64,000 nucleotides of DNA from Nocardia asteroides (GTDB taxonomy: Bacteria > Actinomycetota > Actinomycetes > Mycobacteriales > Mycobacteriaceae): NCBI RefSeq assembly GCF_900637185.1, contig NZ_LR134352.1:2093501-2157500 (forward strand). Direction: 5' to 3'. Shown here in pieces: positions 27,275 through 36,958 of this stretch (position 1 is the first letter of the stretch; each line of letters opens with the position of its first letter). The translations under genes and the position numbers were made by a program. The notes beneath the pieces were generated by a model. The model made no database searches. It was not told the origin of the DNA and was given only the letters and a program-made list of their open reading frames with translations.

Positions 27275-27843
27275 GTGCGCAAGTGGACCAGGAAGAACTC
27301 GCTGAGTGGCCTGAAGCTCCGATCCGAGATGGACGAGCACGAGGCCACCGTCCTGCGCTCCCTGATCGGCGCCGTCTCCGGGCTGCTCAGTGACCGTGCC
27401 GCCGACGCGCCCGAGGACGAACTCGCCGCCCTGACCGGCCTGCGCACCGGCAACTCCACCCCACCCGACGACCCGCAGCTGCTGCGCCTGCTGCCCGATT
27501 TCCACCGCGCCGAACCCGGCTCGCCCGACGCCAAGCGCGCCGACCTCAACGCCGCGCTGCGCAGCCTGCACGAGCCGGAGATCATCGACGCCAAACTCGC
27601 CGCCGGGCAGGCCGTGCTCGACAGCTGTCCCGAGCTGGGCGGCAAGATCGTGCTCACCCCGAGCAGGCCGACGCCTGGCTGGCCGCGCTCACCGACATCC
27701 GGCTGGCGCTGGGCACGCTGCTCGACATCGACGACGACACGCCCGACCATTTCGATCCGAGCGATCCCCGCGCCCCGCACCTGGACGTCTACCACTGGCT
27801 GACCTGGATGCAGGACTCGCTGCTGCAGGCGCTGGCGCCCTGA
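27275..27843 (+). pseudogene. DUF2017 gene (Rv1332-like) interrupted by a one-base frameshift
   Basis: The first 128 or so codons (VRKWTRKNSLSGLKLRSEMD onward) encode an ordinary DUF2017 protein in frame 27275. At CTCACCCC (27653-27660) the frame is lost. One base later, the alternative frame reads EQADAWLAALTDIRLALG, then YHWLTWMQDSLLQALAP and a TGA at 27841-27843. Total length is 569 bp, one short of a multiple of three, so one base (probably a C of the C-run) is missing. Either the gene is truly broken or the base was lost in sequencing. Repaired, it would give about 189 aa. Its place after clpS matches mycobacteria. Confidence 0.85.
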
Positions 27844-27854
27844 TCGACCGGGGC

Positions 27855-27860
27855 TAGGGT
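27855..27860 (+). promoter_or_regulatory. -10 element (TAGGGT) of the P1 peptidase gene
   Basis: TAGGGT lies 6 nt before the ATG at 27867 and just after the DUF2017 stop. No ribosome-binding site is present. Confidence 0.6.
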
Positions 27861-27866
27861 CGGGTC

Positions 27867-28922
27867 ATGCGCAGCGCACCCGGGCCCCGCGACGCGATCA
27901 CCGATGTGGCAGGCGTGCTGGTGGGTCACCACCACGTGCTCGACGCCACCGTCACCCTCGGCACCGGCGCGGCCACCGGCTGCACGGTCGTGCGGGTCCC
28001 CGGCGGCGCGACCGCCGCGGTCGACGTGCGCGGCGGCGGACCTGGCACCAGGGAAACCGACCTGCTCGACCCGGCCAACACCGTGCGGCAGCTGAACGCG
28101 GTCCTGCTCACCGGCGGCAGCGCGTACGGGCTGGCCGCCGCCGACGGCGTGATGCGCTGGGCGGAGGAGCACGGCGAGGGCATCCCGATGGACCCGGCCG
28201 ATCCCGGCCGGGTGGTGCCGATCGTGCCCGCCGCGGTGATCTTCGACCTGCCGGTGGGCGCGTGGGACGTGCGTCCCGACGCCGACTTCGGCTTCCTCGC
28301 CGCCGAGGCCGCCGGGGTGGACTTCGCACGCGGCACCGCGGGTGCGGGCGTGGGTGCGCGGGCCGGTGCGCTCAAGGGCGGAATCGGTTCGGCGAGTGTG
28401 GTTCTCGCCGACGGGCCGGGCGCCGGTGTCACGGTGGGCGCGGTGATCGTGGCCAATCCGGTCGGCTCGGTGGTGGATCCGCGCACCGGGCTGCTGTGGG
28501 GCGCAGGCACCGACGGCCCGGAGTTCTTCGGCCTGCGCGCGGGCACCGACGCCGAGATCGCGGCGCTCAACGCACTGCCGGTGAAGACCACGGTGCTCAA
28601 CACCACCATCGGCGTCGTCGCCACCGACGCCGCGCTCGACCCGATCGGCTGCCGCAGGCTGGCCGCCACCGCCCACGACGGGCTGGCCAGGGCCATCCGC
28701 CCGGTGCACTCCCCGCTCGACGGCGACACCCTGTTCGCGCTGTCGACCGGCACGAAACAGATACCGCCGATCCCGCTGCCCGGCGCCTTTCCCGGCGACC
28801 TATTGCTGCTCGACCAGCTGTGCACGGCGGCGGCGGTGGTGGTCGAACGCGCCGTCGTGGACGCCGTCCTGAGCGCCACCTCGATCGCCGACATCCCGGC
28901 CTACCGCGATCTGTTCCCCTGA
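27867..28922 (+). CDS. P1-family (DmpA-like) N-terminal-nucleophile aminopeptidase
   Basis: The 351-aa protein belongs to the DmpA/ornithine acetyltransferase fold (Rv1333 in M. tuberculosis). Family blocks are ITDVAGVLVGHHH, LLTGGSAYGLAAADGVMRW and GGIGSASVVL. The expected self-cleavage site is in LNTTIGVVATDA, where a Thr takes the place of the Ser nucleophile of DmpA. The precursor would split into alpha and beta chains there. Natural substrate unknown. It is followed by the mec-cysO-cysM cluster. Confidence 0.87.
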   Translation: MRSAPGPRDAITDVAGVLVGHHHVLDATVTLGTGAATGCTVVRVPGGATAAVDVRGGGPGTRETDLLDPANTVRQLNAVLLTGGSAYGLAAADGVMRWAEEHGEGIPMDPADPGRVVPIVPAAVIFDLPVGAWDVRPDADFGFLAAEAAGVDFARGTAGAGVGARAGALKGGIGSASVVLADGPGAGVTVGAVIVANPVGSVVDPRTGLLWGAGTDGPEFFGLRAGTDAEIAALNALPVKTTVLNTTIGVVATDAALDPIGCRRLAATAHDGLARAIRPVHSPLDGDTLFALSTGTKQIPPIPLPGAFPGDLLLLDQLCTAAAVVVERAVVDAVLSATSIADIPAYRDLFP

Positions 28923-29033
28923 ACCGCTGGTGGGGACCGGTGTGCGCGGTGCCCGGAATAGCCGAATAGGGTGGGTGCGTTGTCGAGGTGGTGCTCGACG
29001 GCACGCAGGTCTGTTCGTGGAAAGGGTCGAGAA

Positions 29034-29453
29034 GTGCTGGTGATCAGGGCCGATCTCGTCGACGCGATGGTCGCGCACGCGCGCGCCGACCACCCCGACG
29101 AGGCCTGCGGCGTCATCGCCGGTCCGGAGGGCAGCGACCGGCCCGAACGCTTCATCGCGATGCTCAACGCCGAACGCTCGCCCACCTTCTACCGTTTCGA
29201 TTCCGGAGAGCAGCTGAAGGTCTGGCGCGCGATGGACGACGCCGACGAGACCCCGGTCGTCATCTACCACTCGCACACCGCCACCGAGGCCTACCCGAGC
29301 CGCACCGACATCTCCTACGCCTCCGAGCCGTTCGCGCACTACGTGCTGATCTCCACCCGCGATCCCGAGCGGCACGAACTGCGCAGCTACCGGATCGTCG
29401 ACGGCGAGGTCACCGAAGAACCCGTGCGGATCGTCGATTCCTACGACGCCTGA
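29034..29453 (+). CDS. mec: Mec, JAMM-type CysO-cysteine hydrolase
   Basis: The 139-aa zinc metallopeptidase releases cysteine from the CysO-Cys adduct. The JAMM site is complete: Glu23 in PDEACGVI and His79-x-His81...Ser89-x-x-Asp92 in HSHTATEAYPSRTD. The GTG at 29034 (LVIRADLVDAMV) gives the family start; AAAGGG lies upstream. A TAGGGT at 28967-28972 could drive a transcript with a leader of about 55 nt. cysO and cysM follow immediately, so substrate protein, synthase and hydrolase are co-encoded. Confidence 0.92.
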   Translation: MLVIRADLVDAMVAHARADHPDEACGVIAGPEGSDRPERFIAMLNAERSPTFYRFDSGEQLKVWRAMDDADETPVVIYHSHTATEAYPSRTDISYASEPFAHYVLISTRDPERHELRSYRIVDGEVTEEPVRIVDSYDA

Positions 29454-29488
29454 ACCCACCGAACCCGAGTCATACCCGAGGAGTCCTC

Positions 29489-30731
<1,243 letters not shown>

Positions 30732-30736
30732 GTTGC

Positions 30737-30884
30737 TGGAGCGCTGGCGCGCTCGAGTCGCGGCCCCTTGGGTCCCGCCGGTCAGGCACCGTTGCTTGCT
30801 CCTTCGTCGCCTTCGCAACGGCGCCTGACCGGCGGGACGGCCGCGACGGCCGCTGCGCGGCCTGCCCCTCCTCGGGGTCGGGGC
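30737..30884 (+). repeat. 148-bp intergenic repeat, copy A
   Basis: This copy begins TGGAGCGCTGGCGCGC and ends CTCGGGGTCGGGGC. It is about 95% identical (7 differences) to the inverted copy at 34021-34168. Inside it, 30772-30795 pairs with 30815-30838 to give a 24-bp hairpin with one mismatch and a 19-nt loop. A second GC-rich palindromic stretch follows. It lies directly behind cysM. Confidence 0.93.
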
Positions 30885-30902
30885 CTGTGGGGCCGACCCC
30901 GA

Positions 30903-30941
30903 CGACGGCTGCGCGGCCTGTCCCTCCTTTGGGTCGGGTCC
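30903..30941 (+). repeat. Degenerate duplicate of the repeat tail
   Basis: After copy A ends, the tail motif GGCTGCGCGGCCTGTCCCTC followed by TTTGGGTCGGGTCC recurs as a diverged version of 30850-30884. It suggests a tandem tail duplication. The remainder to 31006 holds only the ribosome-binding site of the next gene. Confidence 0.6.
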
Positions 30942-31006
30942 TGTCGGCAAGTCAGTCGGTACCCTTGGCTGGAGTGGCCGGGGATCGGCCGGCCTGAGCG
31001 GAGGCG

Positions 31007-31732
31007 ATGTCGGTGAGCGGTGGCGGAGGTATCGGGGCCTCGTTCGATCCGGATCGGATCGCCGGGCTGCAAGGCCGGCCCGGCGTGACGCCGCCCGCCC
31101 GGCGCCAAGGGCTGCGGGCGTGGACGCGCGCCGCGGTCGTGATCGTCGGATTCGTCGGGTCGCTGTATGTGATCGAGGGCGTCGACGCGGTGCTCTCGGC
31201 CGATCGGCCGGCCGGTGCGCCGGGGCAGCTCGACGCGGGCGGCATCGAACCGCGCGAGGTCGACGGGCTCGACGGCATCCTCTGGGCGCCGCTGCTGCAC
31301 GGCGGGTGGGACCACCTGATGGCCAACACCCTGCCGCTGCTGATCCTGGGCTTCCTGGTGCTGCTGTCGGGCATCGGGCGCGGCATCGCCGCCACCGCGA
31401 TCATCTGGGTGGTGGCCGGGGTCGGCACCTGGCTGACCGGGTCGGCGGGCAGTGTGCACGTCGGCGCGTCGTCGCTGGTGTTCGGCTGGCTCACCTACCT
31501 GATCTGCCGTGGATGGTTCGCCCGCAATGTGGGGCAGATCGTGCTCGGTGTGGTGATCTTCGTGCTGTACGGCTCCATGCTGTGGGGAGTGCTGCCCAGC
31601 GACCCCCGAATTTCTTGGCAGGGACATCTTTTCGGGGCGGTGGGTGGAGTCCTGGCGGGCTGGGTACTCTCTGGTGATGAACGTCGACGCCGCCGTGGAG
31701 CATCGGTCGGCCGCGCAGTACCTACGCGGTAG
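31007..31732 (+). CDS. Rhomboid-family intramembrane serine protease
   Basis: The 241-aa protein has about six membrane helices (Rv1337-like). Catalytic Ser155 lies in HVGASSLVFG and His207 in WQGHLFGAVGG. The HGGWDHLMAN block (98-107) supplies the conserved His and Asn of the oxyanion region. Substrate unknown. GCGGAGG precedes the ATG at 31007. In mycobacteria murI follows this gene; here the next gene (MBL phosphodiesterase) begins after only 69 bp. Confidence 0.9.
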   Translation: MSVSGGGGIGASFDPDRIAGLQGRPGVTPPARRQGLRAWTRAAVVIVGFVGSLYVIEGVDAVLSADRPAGAPGQLDAGGIEPREVDGLDGILWAPLLHGGWDHLMANTLPLLILGFLVLLSGIGRGIAATAIIWVVAGVGTWLTGSAGSVHVGASSLVFGWLTYLICRGWFARNVGQIVLGVVIFVLYGSMLWGVLPSDPRISWQGHLFGAVGGVLAGWVLSGDERRRRRGASVGRAVPTR

Positions 31733-31801
31733 CCGGGGATCCGGTCTGGAAAATGGGGGGATCCTGCATTGAGCACCAGCACGTCGTGGCAGCATGGGGG
31801 C

Positions 31802-32566
31802 ATGCGCCTTACCGTCCTCGGGTGCTCGGGCAGCGTGTCCGGCCCGGACTCTCCAGCGTCGGGCTACCTGTTGACGGGCCCGGATATGAGGCCGACCGTC
31901 ATCGACTTCGGCCCCGGTGTCTTCGGTGCCCTGCAGAAGCACATGAACCCCGGTGACGTCGACATCTTCCTCACCCACCTGCACGCGGATCACTGCCTCG
32001 ATCTGCCCGCGCTGCTGGTGTGGCGGCGCTACCACCCGAACCCGCCGCAGGGGCAGGCGCTGGTGCGCGGGCCCTCCGACGCGGCACTGCGCATCGGCAA
32101 CGCCTCCGCCGAGATCGGCGGCGAGACCGACGACTGGTCCGACGTGATCGACTCGCAGGCGTGGGTGGAGAACGTGCCGGTCCCGTTCGGTCCCGGCCAC
32201 ACGGTCGAGGCCCGCCGGATGTACCACCCGCCGGAGTCCTACGGCCTGCGGATCACCGCCAACGACGGGCGCGTGTTCGTCTACACCGGCGACACCGCCA
32301 TGTGCGACGCGGTCGTGGAGCTGGCCCAGGGCGCCGACGTCCTGATGGCCGAGGCGTCGTGGACCCACGATCCCGCCAATCGCCCTCCCGGCATTCATCT
32401 TTCGGGCACCGAGGCGGGCGAGATCGCCACCCGCGCCGGCGCCAAGGAGCTCCTGCTCACCCACATCCCCCCGTGGACCTCCCGCGAGGACGTCATCGCC
32501 GAGGCCAAGGCCGCCTTCGCGGGACCGGTCCACGCGGTGTCGCCCGGAGAGACCTTCGACCTGTAG
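31802..32566 (+). CDS. Metallo-beta-lactamase-fold phosphodiesterase (Rv1339-like)
   Basis: The 254-aa protein has the MBL metal motif LTHLHADHCLDLPALL (about 55-70), a later VYTGDTAMCD and THIPPW. It corresponds to Rv1339, reported as an atypical cAMP phosphodiesterase related to RNase Z-like hydrolases. The ATG at 31802 gives MRLTVLGCSGSVSG, the normal start; a TTG at 31769 would add 11 residues. It is followed by rph with its own promoter. Confidence 0.88.
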   Translation: MRLTVLGCSGSVSGPDSPASGYLLTGPDMRPTVIDFGPGVFGALQKHMNPGDVDIFLTHLHADHCLDLPALLVWRRYHPNPPQGQALVRGPSDAALRIGNASAEIGGETDDWSDVIDSQAWVENVPVPFGPGHTVEARRMYHPPESYGLRITANDGRVFVYTGDTAMCDAVVELAQGADVLMAEASWTHDPANRPPGIHLSGTEAGEIATRAGAKELLLTHIPPWTSREDVIAEAKAAFAGPVHAVSPGETFDL

Positions 32567-32619
32567 CGGAACTCCCTACCTCTCCAACGACACGCTGAGT
32601 CGCGCAGAGGCGGACGAGC

Positions 32620-32625
32620 TAGGGT
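32620..32625 (+). promoter_or_regulatory. -10 element (TAGGGT) of rph
   Basis: TAGGGT lies 7 nt before the GTG at 32633 and overlaps an alternative GTG at 32624. A leaderless mRNA from here can only use 32633. Confidence 0.65.
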
Positions 32626-32632
32626 GTTGTCC

Positions 32633-33396
<764 letters not shown>

Positions 33397-33400
<4 letters not shown>

Positions 33401-34008
33401 CCGTGGCCGTGCGTGTACTGGTGGCCAGCCGCAATGCCAAGAAGCTGAAGGAACTGCGCCGGATCCTCGACGAGGCGGGCGTGGCCGGGATCGAACTGCT
33501 GAGCCTGGCCGACGTGCCGCCCTACGAGGAGGCGCCGGAGACCGGGGCCACCTTCGAGGAGAACGCGATCGCCAAGGCCCGCGACGGCGCGGTGGCCACC
33601 GGATTGCCCTGTGTGGCAGATGATTCCGGGATCGAGGTGGACGCGCTCAACGGCATGCCCGGCGTGCTGTCGGCGCGATGGTCGGGCCGCCACGGCGACG
33701 ACGCCGCGAACAACGCCCTGCTGCTGGGCCAGCTCGGCGACGTACCCGACGAGCGCCGCGGCGCCGCCTTCGTCTCCACCTGTGCGCTGGTGCTGCCCGA
33801 CGGCACCACCACCGTGGTCCGGGGCGAGTGGCGCGGCTCGATCGCCCGCGAGCCCGCGGGCGACGGCGGCTTCGGCTACGACCCGCTGTTCCGCCCCGAC
33901 GGCGGCACCGGCAGCGCCGCCGAACTCACCCCCGCCGAGAAGGACGCGGTCTCCCACCGCGGCCGGGCCCTCACCCAGCTCATCCCGGCACTGGCCGCCC
34001 TGGCCTGA
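33397..34008 (+). CDS. rdgB: RdgB/HAM1-type dITP/XTP pyrophosphatase
   Basis: The 203-aa enzyme removes non-canonical purine nucleoside triphosphates. Signature segments are [42 protein letters not shown] and [11 protein letters not shown], plus SHRGRAL near the end. The first GTG (33397) overlaps the rph stop; a second GTG at 33403 is possible. Order rph-rdgB matches Rv1340-Rv1341. The inverted repeat copy B follows 12 bp after the stop. Confidence 0.93.
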
Positions 34009-34020
34009 TCAGCCCCGCGT

Positions 34021-34168
34021 GCCCCGACCCCGAGGAGGGGCAGGCCGCGCAGCGGCCGTCGCGGCCGTCCCGTCGGTCAGGTGCCGTTGCGTACGCGACG
34101 AAGGAGCAAGCAACGGTGCCTGACCGACGGGACACCAGGGGCCGCGACTCGAGCGCGCCAGCGCTCCA
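34021..34168 (-). repeat. 148-bp intergenic repeat, copy B (inverted)
   Basis: This is the reverse complement of copy A with 7 differences. Its hairpin pairs 34067-34090 with 34110-34133 around a 19-nt loop. One stem pair is C-G in copy A and T-A here, so pairing is kept. It fills the gap between converging rdgB and DUF3817 genes and could act as a two-way terminator. Together the copies bracket rhomboid, MBL, rph and rdgB. Confidence 0.93.
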
Positions 34169-34171
34169 AGA

Positions 34172-34540
34172 TCACAGCTGGTATTGCTGCTTGACGTCCT
34201 TGGCGTTGCGGTGTTCGACGAAGAAGGACAGCAGCGGGATGGTGCCCGCGATCAGGGTGCCGACGGTGCGGCCGATCGGCCAGCGCACCTTCACCGCGAG
34301 ATCGGCGGTGACCAGCAGGTAGGCGAAGTACACCCAGCCGTGCACGACCGCGATCCAGCTCGGGGTGTCGACGCCGAAGCCGTACTTGGCGATCATCTCG
34401 CCGGTGAGCAGCAGCAGCCACAGACCGGTGACCCACGCCAGCACCCGGTATCGCTGCAGCGCCGGGCCGATCTTGGCGGCGGCGGCGGGCGCGGCCGCCT
34501 GCTCGATCGAGGGAGCGGTCGTGTCTTTGTCGGTGGTCAC
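34172..34540 (-). CDS. DUF3817 membrane protein (Rv1342c-like)
   Basis: The 122-aa protein has about three membrane segments (YRVLAWVTGLWLLLLTGEM, WVYFAYLLVTADLAV, VGTLIAGTIPLLSFFVEHR) after an Ala-rich N-terminus. It matches Rv1342c in family and place. Function unknown. The GTG start overlaps the stop of the upstream gene as GTGA. A paralogue lies at 5546-5911. Confidence 0.85.
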   Translation of the reverse strand: MTTDKDTTAPSIEQAAAPAAAAKIGPALQRYRVLAWVTGLWLLLLTGEMIAKYGFGVDTPSWIAVVHGWVYFAYLLVTADLAVKVRWPIGRTVGTLIAGTIPLLSFFVEHRNAKDVKQQYQL

Positions 34541-34980
34541 CCGGCGTTCCTCTCAGGGGCGTGCAGGCCGGCCGAGCGGACCTGCGCATCGATGTCGCTG
34601 GCGTGCAGACTCGCCAGGTACTGGTTGTAGGCGACCGTCTCCGGGTCGTCGGCGGGCGCGGCGCTCGGCCGTTCGGGCAGGATCCCCGCGGGGATCTCGC
34701 GCGGCGCCGCGGCCTTCGCCGTGCGCGGGCTCGCCGCCGCCGGTTCCTCGGCTTCGCGCTCGAGCCGCACGAAGCGGACGTAGGCGAACACCGCGAACGC
34801 GGCGAACAGCGGCCATTGCAGGGCGTAGCCGAGGTTCTGGCCGGTGCCGGACGCCGATTCGAACCGCTCCCACTGCCACCAGGCCAGCGCGAGGCAGCCG
34901 AGCGCCACGACGACGACCAGCGCGATCAGGGCGGGCCGGTTGTGCGTCGGGCGGGGCGGTGAAGCGGACACGCGCTCCAC
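34537..34980 (-). CDS. Conserved membrane protein (Rv1343c-like)
   Basis: The 147-aa protein has two hydrophobic helices (ALIALVVVVALGCLALAWW and WPLFAAFAVFAYVRFV) and a cytosolic Ala/Pro-rich tail ending in DETVAYNQYLASL-type sequence. The position matches Rv1343c (lprD), but no proper lipobox is visible here: the only N-terminal Cys sits inside the helix. Function unknown. An in-frame GTG at 34971 is an alternative start. Coupled to DUF3817 by a 4-nt overlap. Confidence 0.75.
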   Translation of the reverse strand: MERVSASPPRPTHNRPALIALVVVVALGCLALAWWQWERFESASGTGQNLGYALQWPLFAAFAVFAYVRFVRLEREAEEPAAASPRTAKAAAPREIPAGILPERPSAAPADDPETVAYNQYLASLHASDIDAQVRSAGLHAPERNAG

Positions 34981-35022
34981 GGTACCCGCCTACTACACGC
35001 GGCGTAGGAGCAGGTCGTGGCC

Positions 35023-35898
35023 TCAGAACTTGTAGGTGATCCCGGTCATCCGCTCGGATTCCTCCCACAGCCTGCGCAGCAGTTCCGGGTTGCGCGAGAT
35101 CGCGCTCGACGGGCACGCCTCGACCGGGCCCTGCGACTGCATCCAGCGGTTGGGGCCCCAGTAGACGGCGGGGTCGGCGGCGGGCTCGGTCGCCGCGAAC
35201 AGGGTGGAGTGCGCGGCCTTGGCCGGCGGGTGGCCGATGAGTTTGATGAACGGCTTGGAGACCCGGTCCAGCGGGGTCTCGGTGCGGGCGAACAGGTCGG
35301 TCGCCGAGACGCCGGGGTGCACCGCGTAGGACTTCTTCGGCGAGCCCGCCTCGGCGAGCCTGCGCTGCAGTTCGCGGCCGAACATGAGGTTGGCCAGCTT
35401 GGCCTGGGCGTAGGCGAGGTTGCGCTGGTAGCGGCGGTTGTCGTAGTTGAGGTCGTCGATCCACAGCTTGGGGGTCTGCTTGTGCGCGATGCTGGCCAGG
35501 GTGACCACCCGGTCGGTGATCCGGTCGAGCAGCAGCGCGGTGAGCGCGAAGTGGCCGAGGTGGTTGACGCCGAACTGGGTCTCGAAGCCGTCGGCGGTGC
35601 GCGAGAACGGGATGTTCATCAGGCCGGCGTTGTTGATCAGCACGTCGAATTCGCCCTGCTGTTCGGCGAACGCGCGCACGGAAGCCAGATCGGCCAGGTC
35701 CAGTGCGGCCACCCGGACGTCGCCGGGGATGGCGTCGGCGATCGGCTGGGCCTTGGCCGCGTTGCGGCAGGCCATGATCACCGTGGCGCCCTTGCCTGCC
35801 AGCACCTTGGTGGTTTCGGTACCGAGGCCGCCGTTGGCCCCGGTGATCACGAACCTGCGCCCGCTCTGGTCCGCGATGTCAGTTGGTTTCCATGCCAT
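35023..35898 (-). CDS. Short-chain dehydrogenase/reductase
   Basis: The 291-aa SDR has the nucleotide-binding TGANGGLG (about 19-26), DVLINNAG, and the catalytic YAQAK with an upstream Ser in VTLASIAHK. It resembles WWOX/retinol-dehydrogenase-like SDRs common in mycolic bacteria; the substrate is unknown. A 30-bp perfect palindrome (35900-35929) ends one base before the start codon, so a repressor or an RNA hairpin probably controls it. Confidence 0.87.
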   Translation of the reverse strand: MAWKPTDIADQSGRRFVITGANGGLGTETTKVLAGKGATVIMACRNAAKAQPIADAIPGDVRVAALDLADLASVRAFAEQQGEFDVLINNAGLMNIPFSRTADGFETQFGVNHLGHFALTALLLDRITDRVVTLASIAHKQTPKLWIDDLNYDNRRYQRNLAYAQAKLANLMFGRELQRRLAEAGSPKKSYAVHPGVSATDLFARTETPLDRVSKPFIKLIGHPPAKAAHSTLFAATEPAADPAVYWGPNRWMQSQGPVEACPSSAISRNPELLRRLWEESERMTGITYKF

Positions 35899-35899
35899 G

Positions 35900-35929
35900 C
35901 GCCGATCTTACTCCGGAGTAAGATCGGCG
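35900..35929. promoter_or_regulatory. 30-bp perfect palindrome before the SDR gene
   Basis: The site is centred on TTACTCCGGAGTAA and is symmetrical over all 30 bp. It ends one base from the SDR start codon and 8 bp from the stop of the sigma-factor gene. As DNA it looks like a dimeric repressor operator. As RNA it would form a 13-bp hairpin that holds the only GGAG near the start codon. Confidence 0.85.
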
Positions 35930-35937
35930 GGAAGGGC

Positions 35938-36858
35938 TCAGCCGAGCAACCCGGCCAGCGTACGGGTGCAGCCGGGGCGGCGCAGCTTGGTGAGCGCTTT
36001 GGCCTCGAGCTGTCTGGCCCGTTCCCGCGACAGGCCGAGCGCGGCGCCCACCTCCTCCAGCGTGCGGCCCTCGCCGCGGTCCAGGCCGAAGCGCAGCCGG
36101 ATGACGGCCGACTCGCGCTCGGTGAGTGCGGCCAGCGCGGTGTCGACGTAGCCGCGCAGCATCCGGTCGGCGACGACATCGCCCGGTGCGGGCGCGGTGT
36201 CGGGCAGCAGCGCGCCCAGCTCGGTGTCCTCGCCGATCGGCGCGTGTAGCGACACCGGCTCGGCCTCGTAGCGCAGCATCGCCTCGACCTGGGCGACGGT
36301 GAGTTCGGCGGCGGCGGCCAGCTCCTCGACGGTGGCCGTGCGGCCCAGTTGATGCGCCAGCTCACGCCGTACGCGGACGACCCGGTGCAGCACGTCGGCC
36401 ACATTCGAGGGCAGCCGGATGGTGCGTCCCTGGTCGGTGAGCGCGCGGCCGATGGACTGGCGGATCCAATATGTGGCGTAGGTGGACAGCTTGAGCCCGC
36501 GCGTGTGGTCGAACTTCTCCACCGCGCGGATCAGCCCGAGGGTGCCCTCCTGGATCAGGTCGAGCAGCGACATGCCGGTGGTGGTGGGGAACCGGCGCGC
36601 GATCGACACGACCAGCCGCAGGTTCGCGCGCACCATGTGGTCCTTCGCGCGCAGGCCGTCGACCTCGGTGCGGCGCAGCTGGGCCCGCCGCTCTGCGCTG
36701 GGTTCGATTCCCGCCGTGGCGTTCTCGTCCAGTTCGGCGCGCGCCGCCACGCCCGCGGCGATGCGCGCGCCCAGCGCGTATTCCTGCTCGGCGGTCAGCA
36801 GGGGAGTACGGGCGATGGCGGTGAGGTAGTCGCGGACGGAATCGGCGGTGACGGTCAA
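35938..36858 (-). CDS. Group 2/3 sigma-70-family RNA polymerase sigma factor
   Basis: The 306-aa protein has regions 1.2 to 4.2. Region 2 carries ANLRLVVSIARRF, DLIQEGTLGLIRAVEKFD and STYATYWIRQSIGRAL. Region 4 carries AVIRLRFGL and the helix-turn-helix GAALGLSRERARQLE. It is close to SigB/HrdB-type factors but shorter than the housekeeping sigma, so it is probably an alternative one. The start appears to be TTG at 36858, with GGAG 5 nt upstream. Target promoters and any anti-sigma factor are unknown. Confidence 0.87.
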   Translation of the reverse strand: MTVTADSVRDYLTAIARTPLLTAEQEYALGARIAAGVAARAELDENATAGIEPSAERRAQLRRTEVDGLRAKDHMVRANLRLVVSIARRFPTTTGMSLLDLIQEGTLGLIRAVEKFDHTRGLKLSTYATYWIRQSIGRALTDQGRTIRLPSNVADVLHRVVRVRRELAHQLGRTATVEELAAAAELTVAQVEAMLRYEAEPVSLHAPIGEDTELGALLPDTAPAPGDVVADRMLRGYVDTALAALTERESAVIRLRFGLDRGEGRTLEEVGAALGLSRERARQLEAKALTKLRRPGCTRTLAGLLG

Positions 36859-36946
36859 GTGAGCTCCGTTCGGGTCTGGGCCGGACGGAAATAAACTTAG
36901 AGCGAACCTAAAAATATGTCAAGCATAAATTTGTGACGGATTCAGG

Positions 36947-36952
36947 TATGGT
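36947..36952 (+). promoter_or_regulatory. -10 element (TATGGT) of the TetR gene at 36959
   Basis: TATGGT lies 6 nt before the ATG at 36959, predicting a leaderless mRNA. The preceding 60 bp are unusually A/T-rich for this genome. Confidence 0.55.
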
Positions 36953-36958
36953 TCGGGC

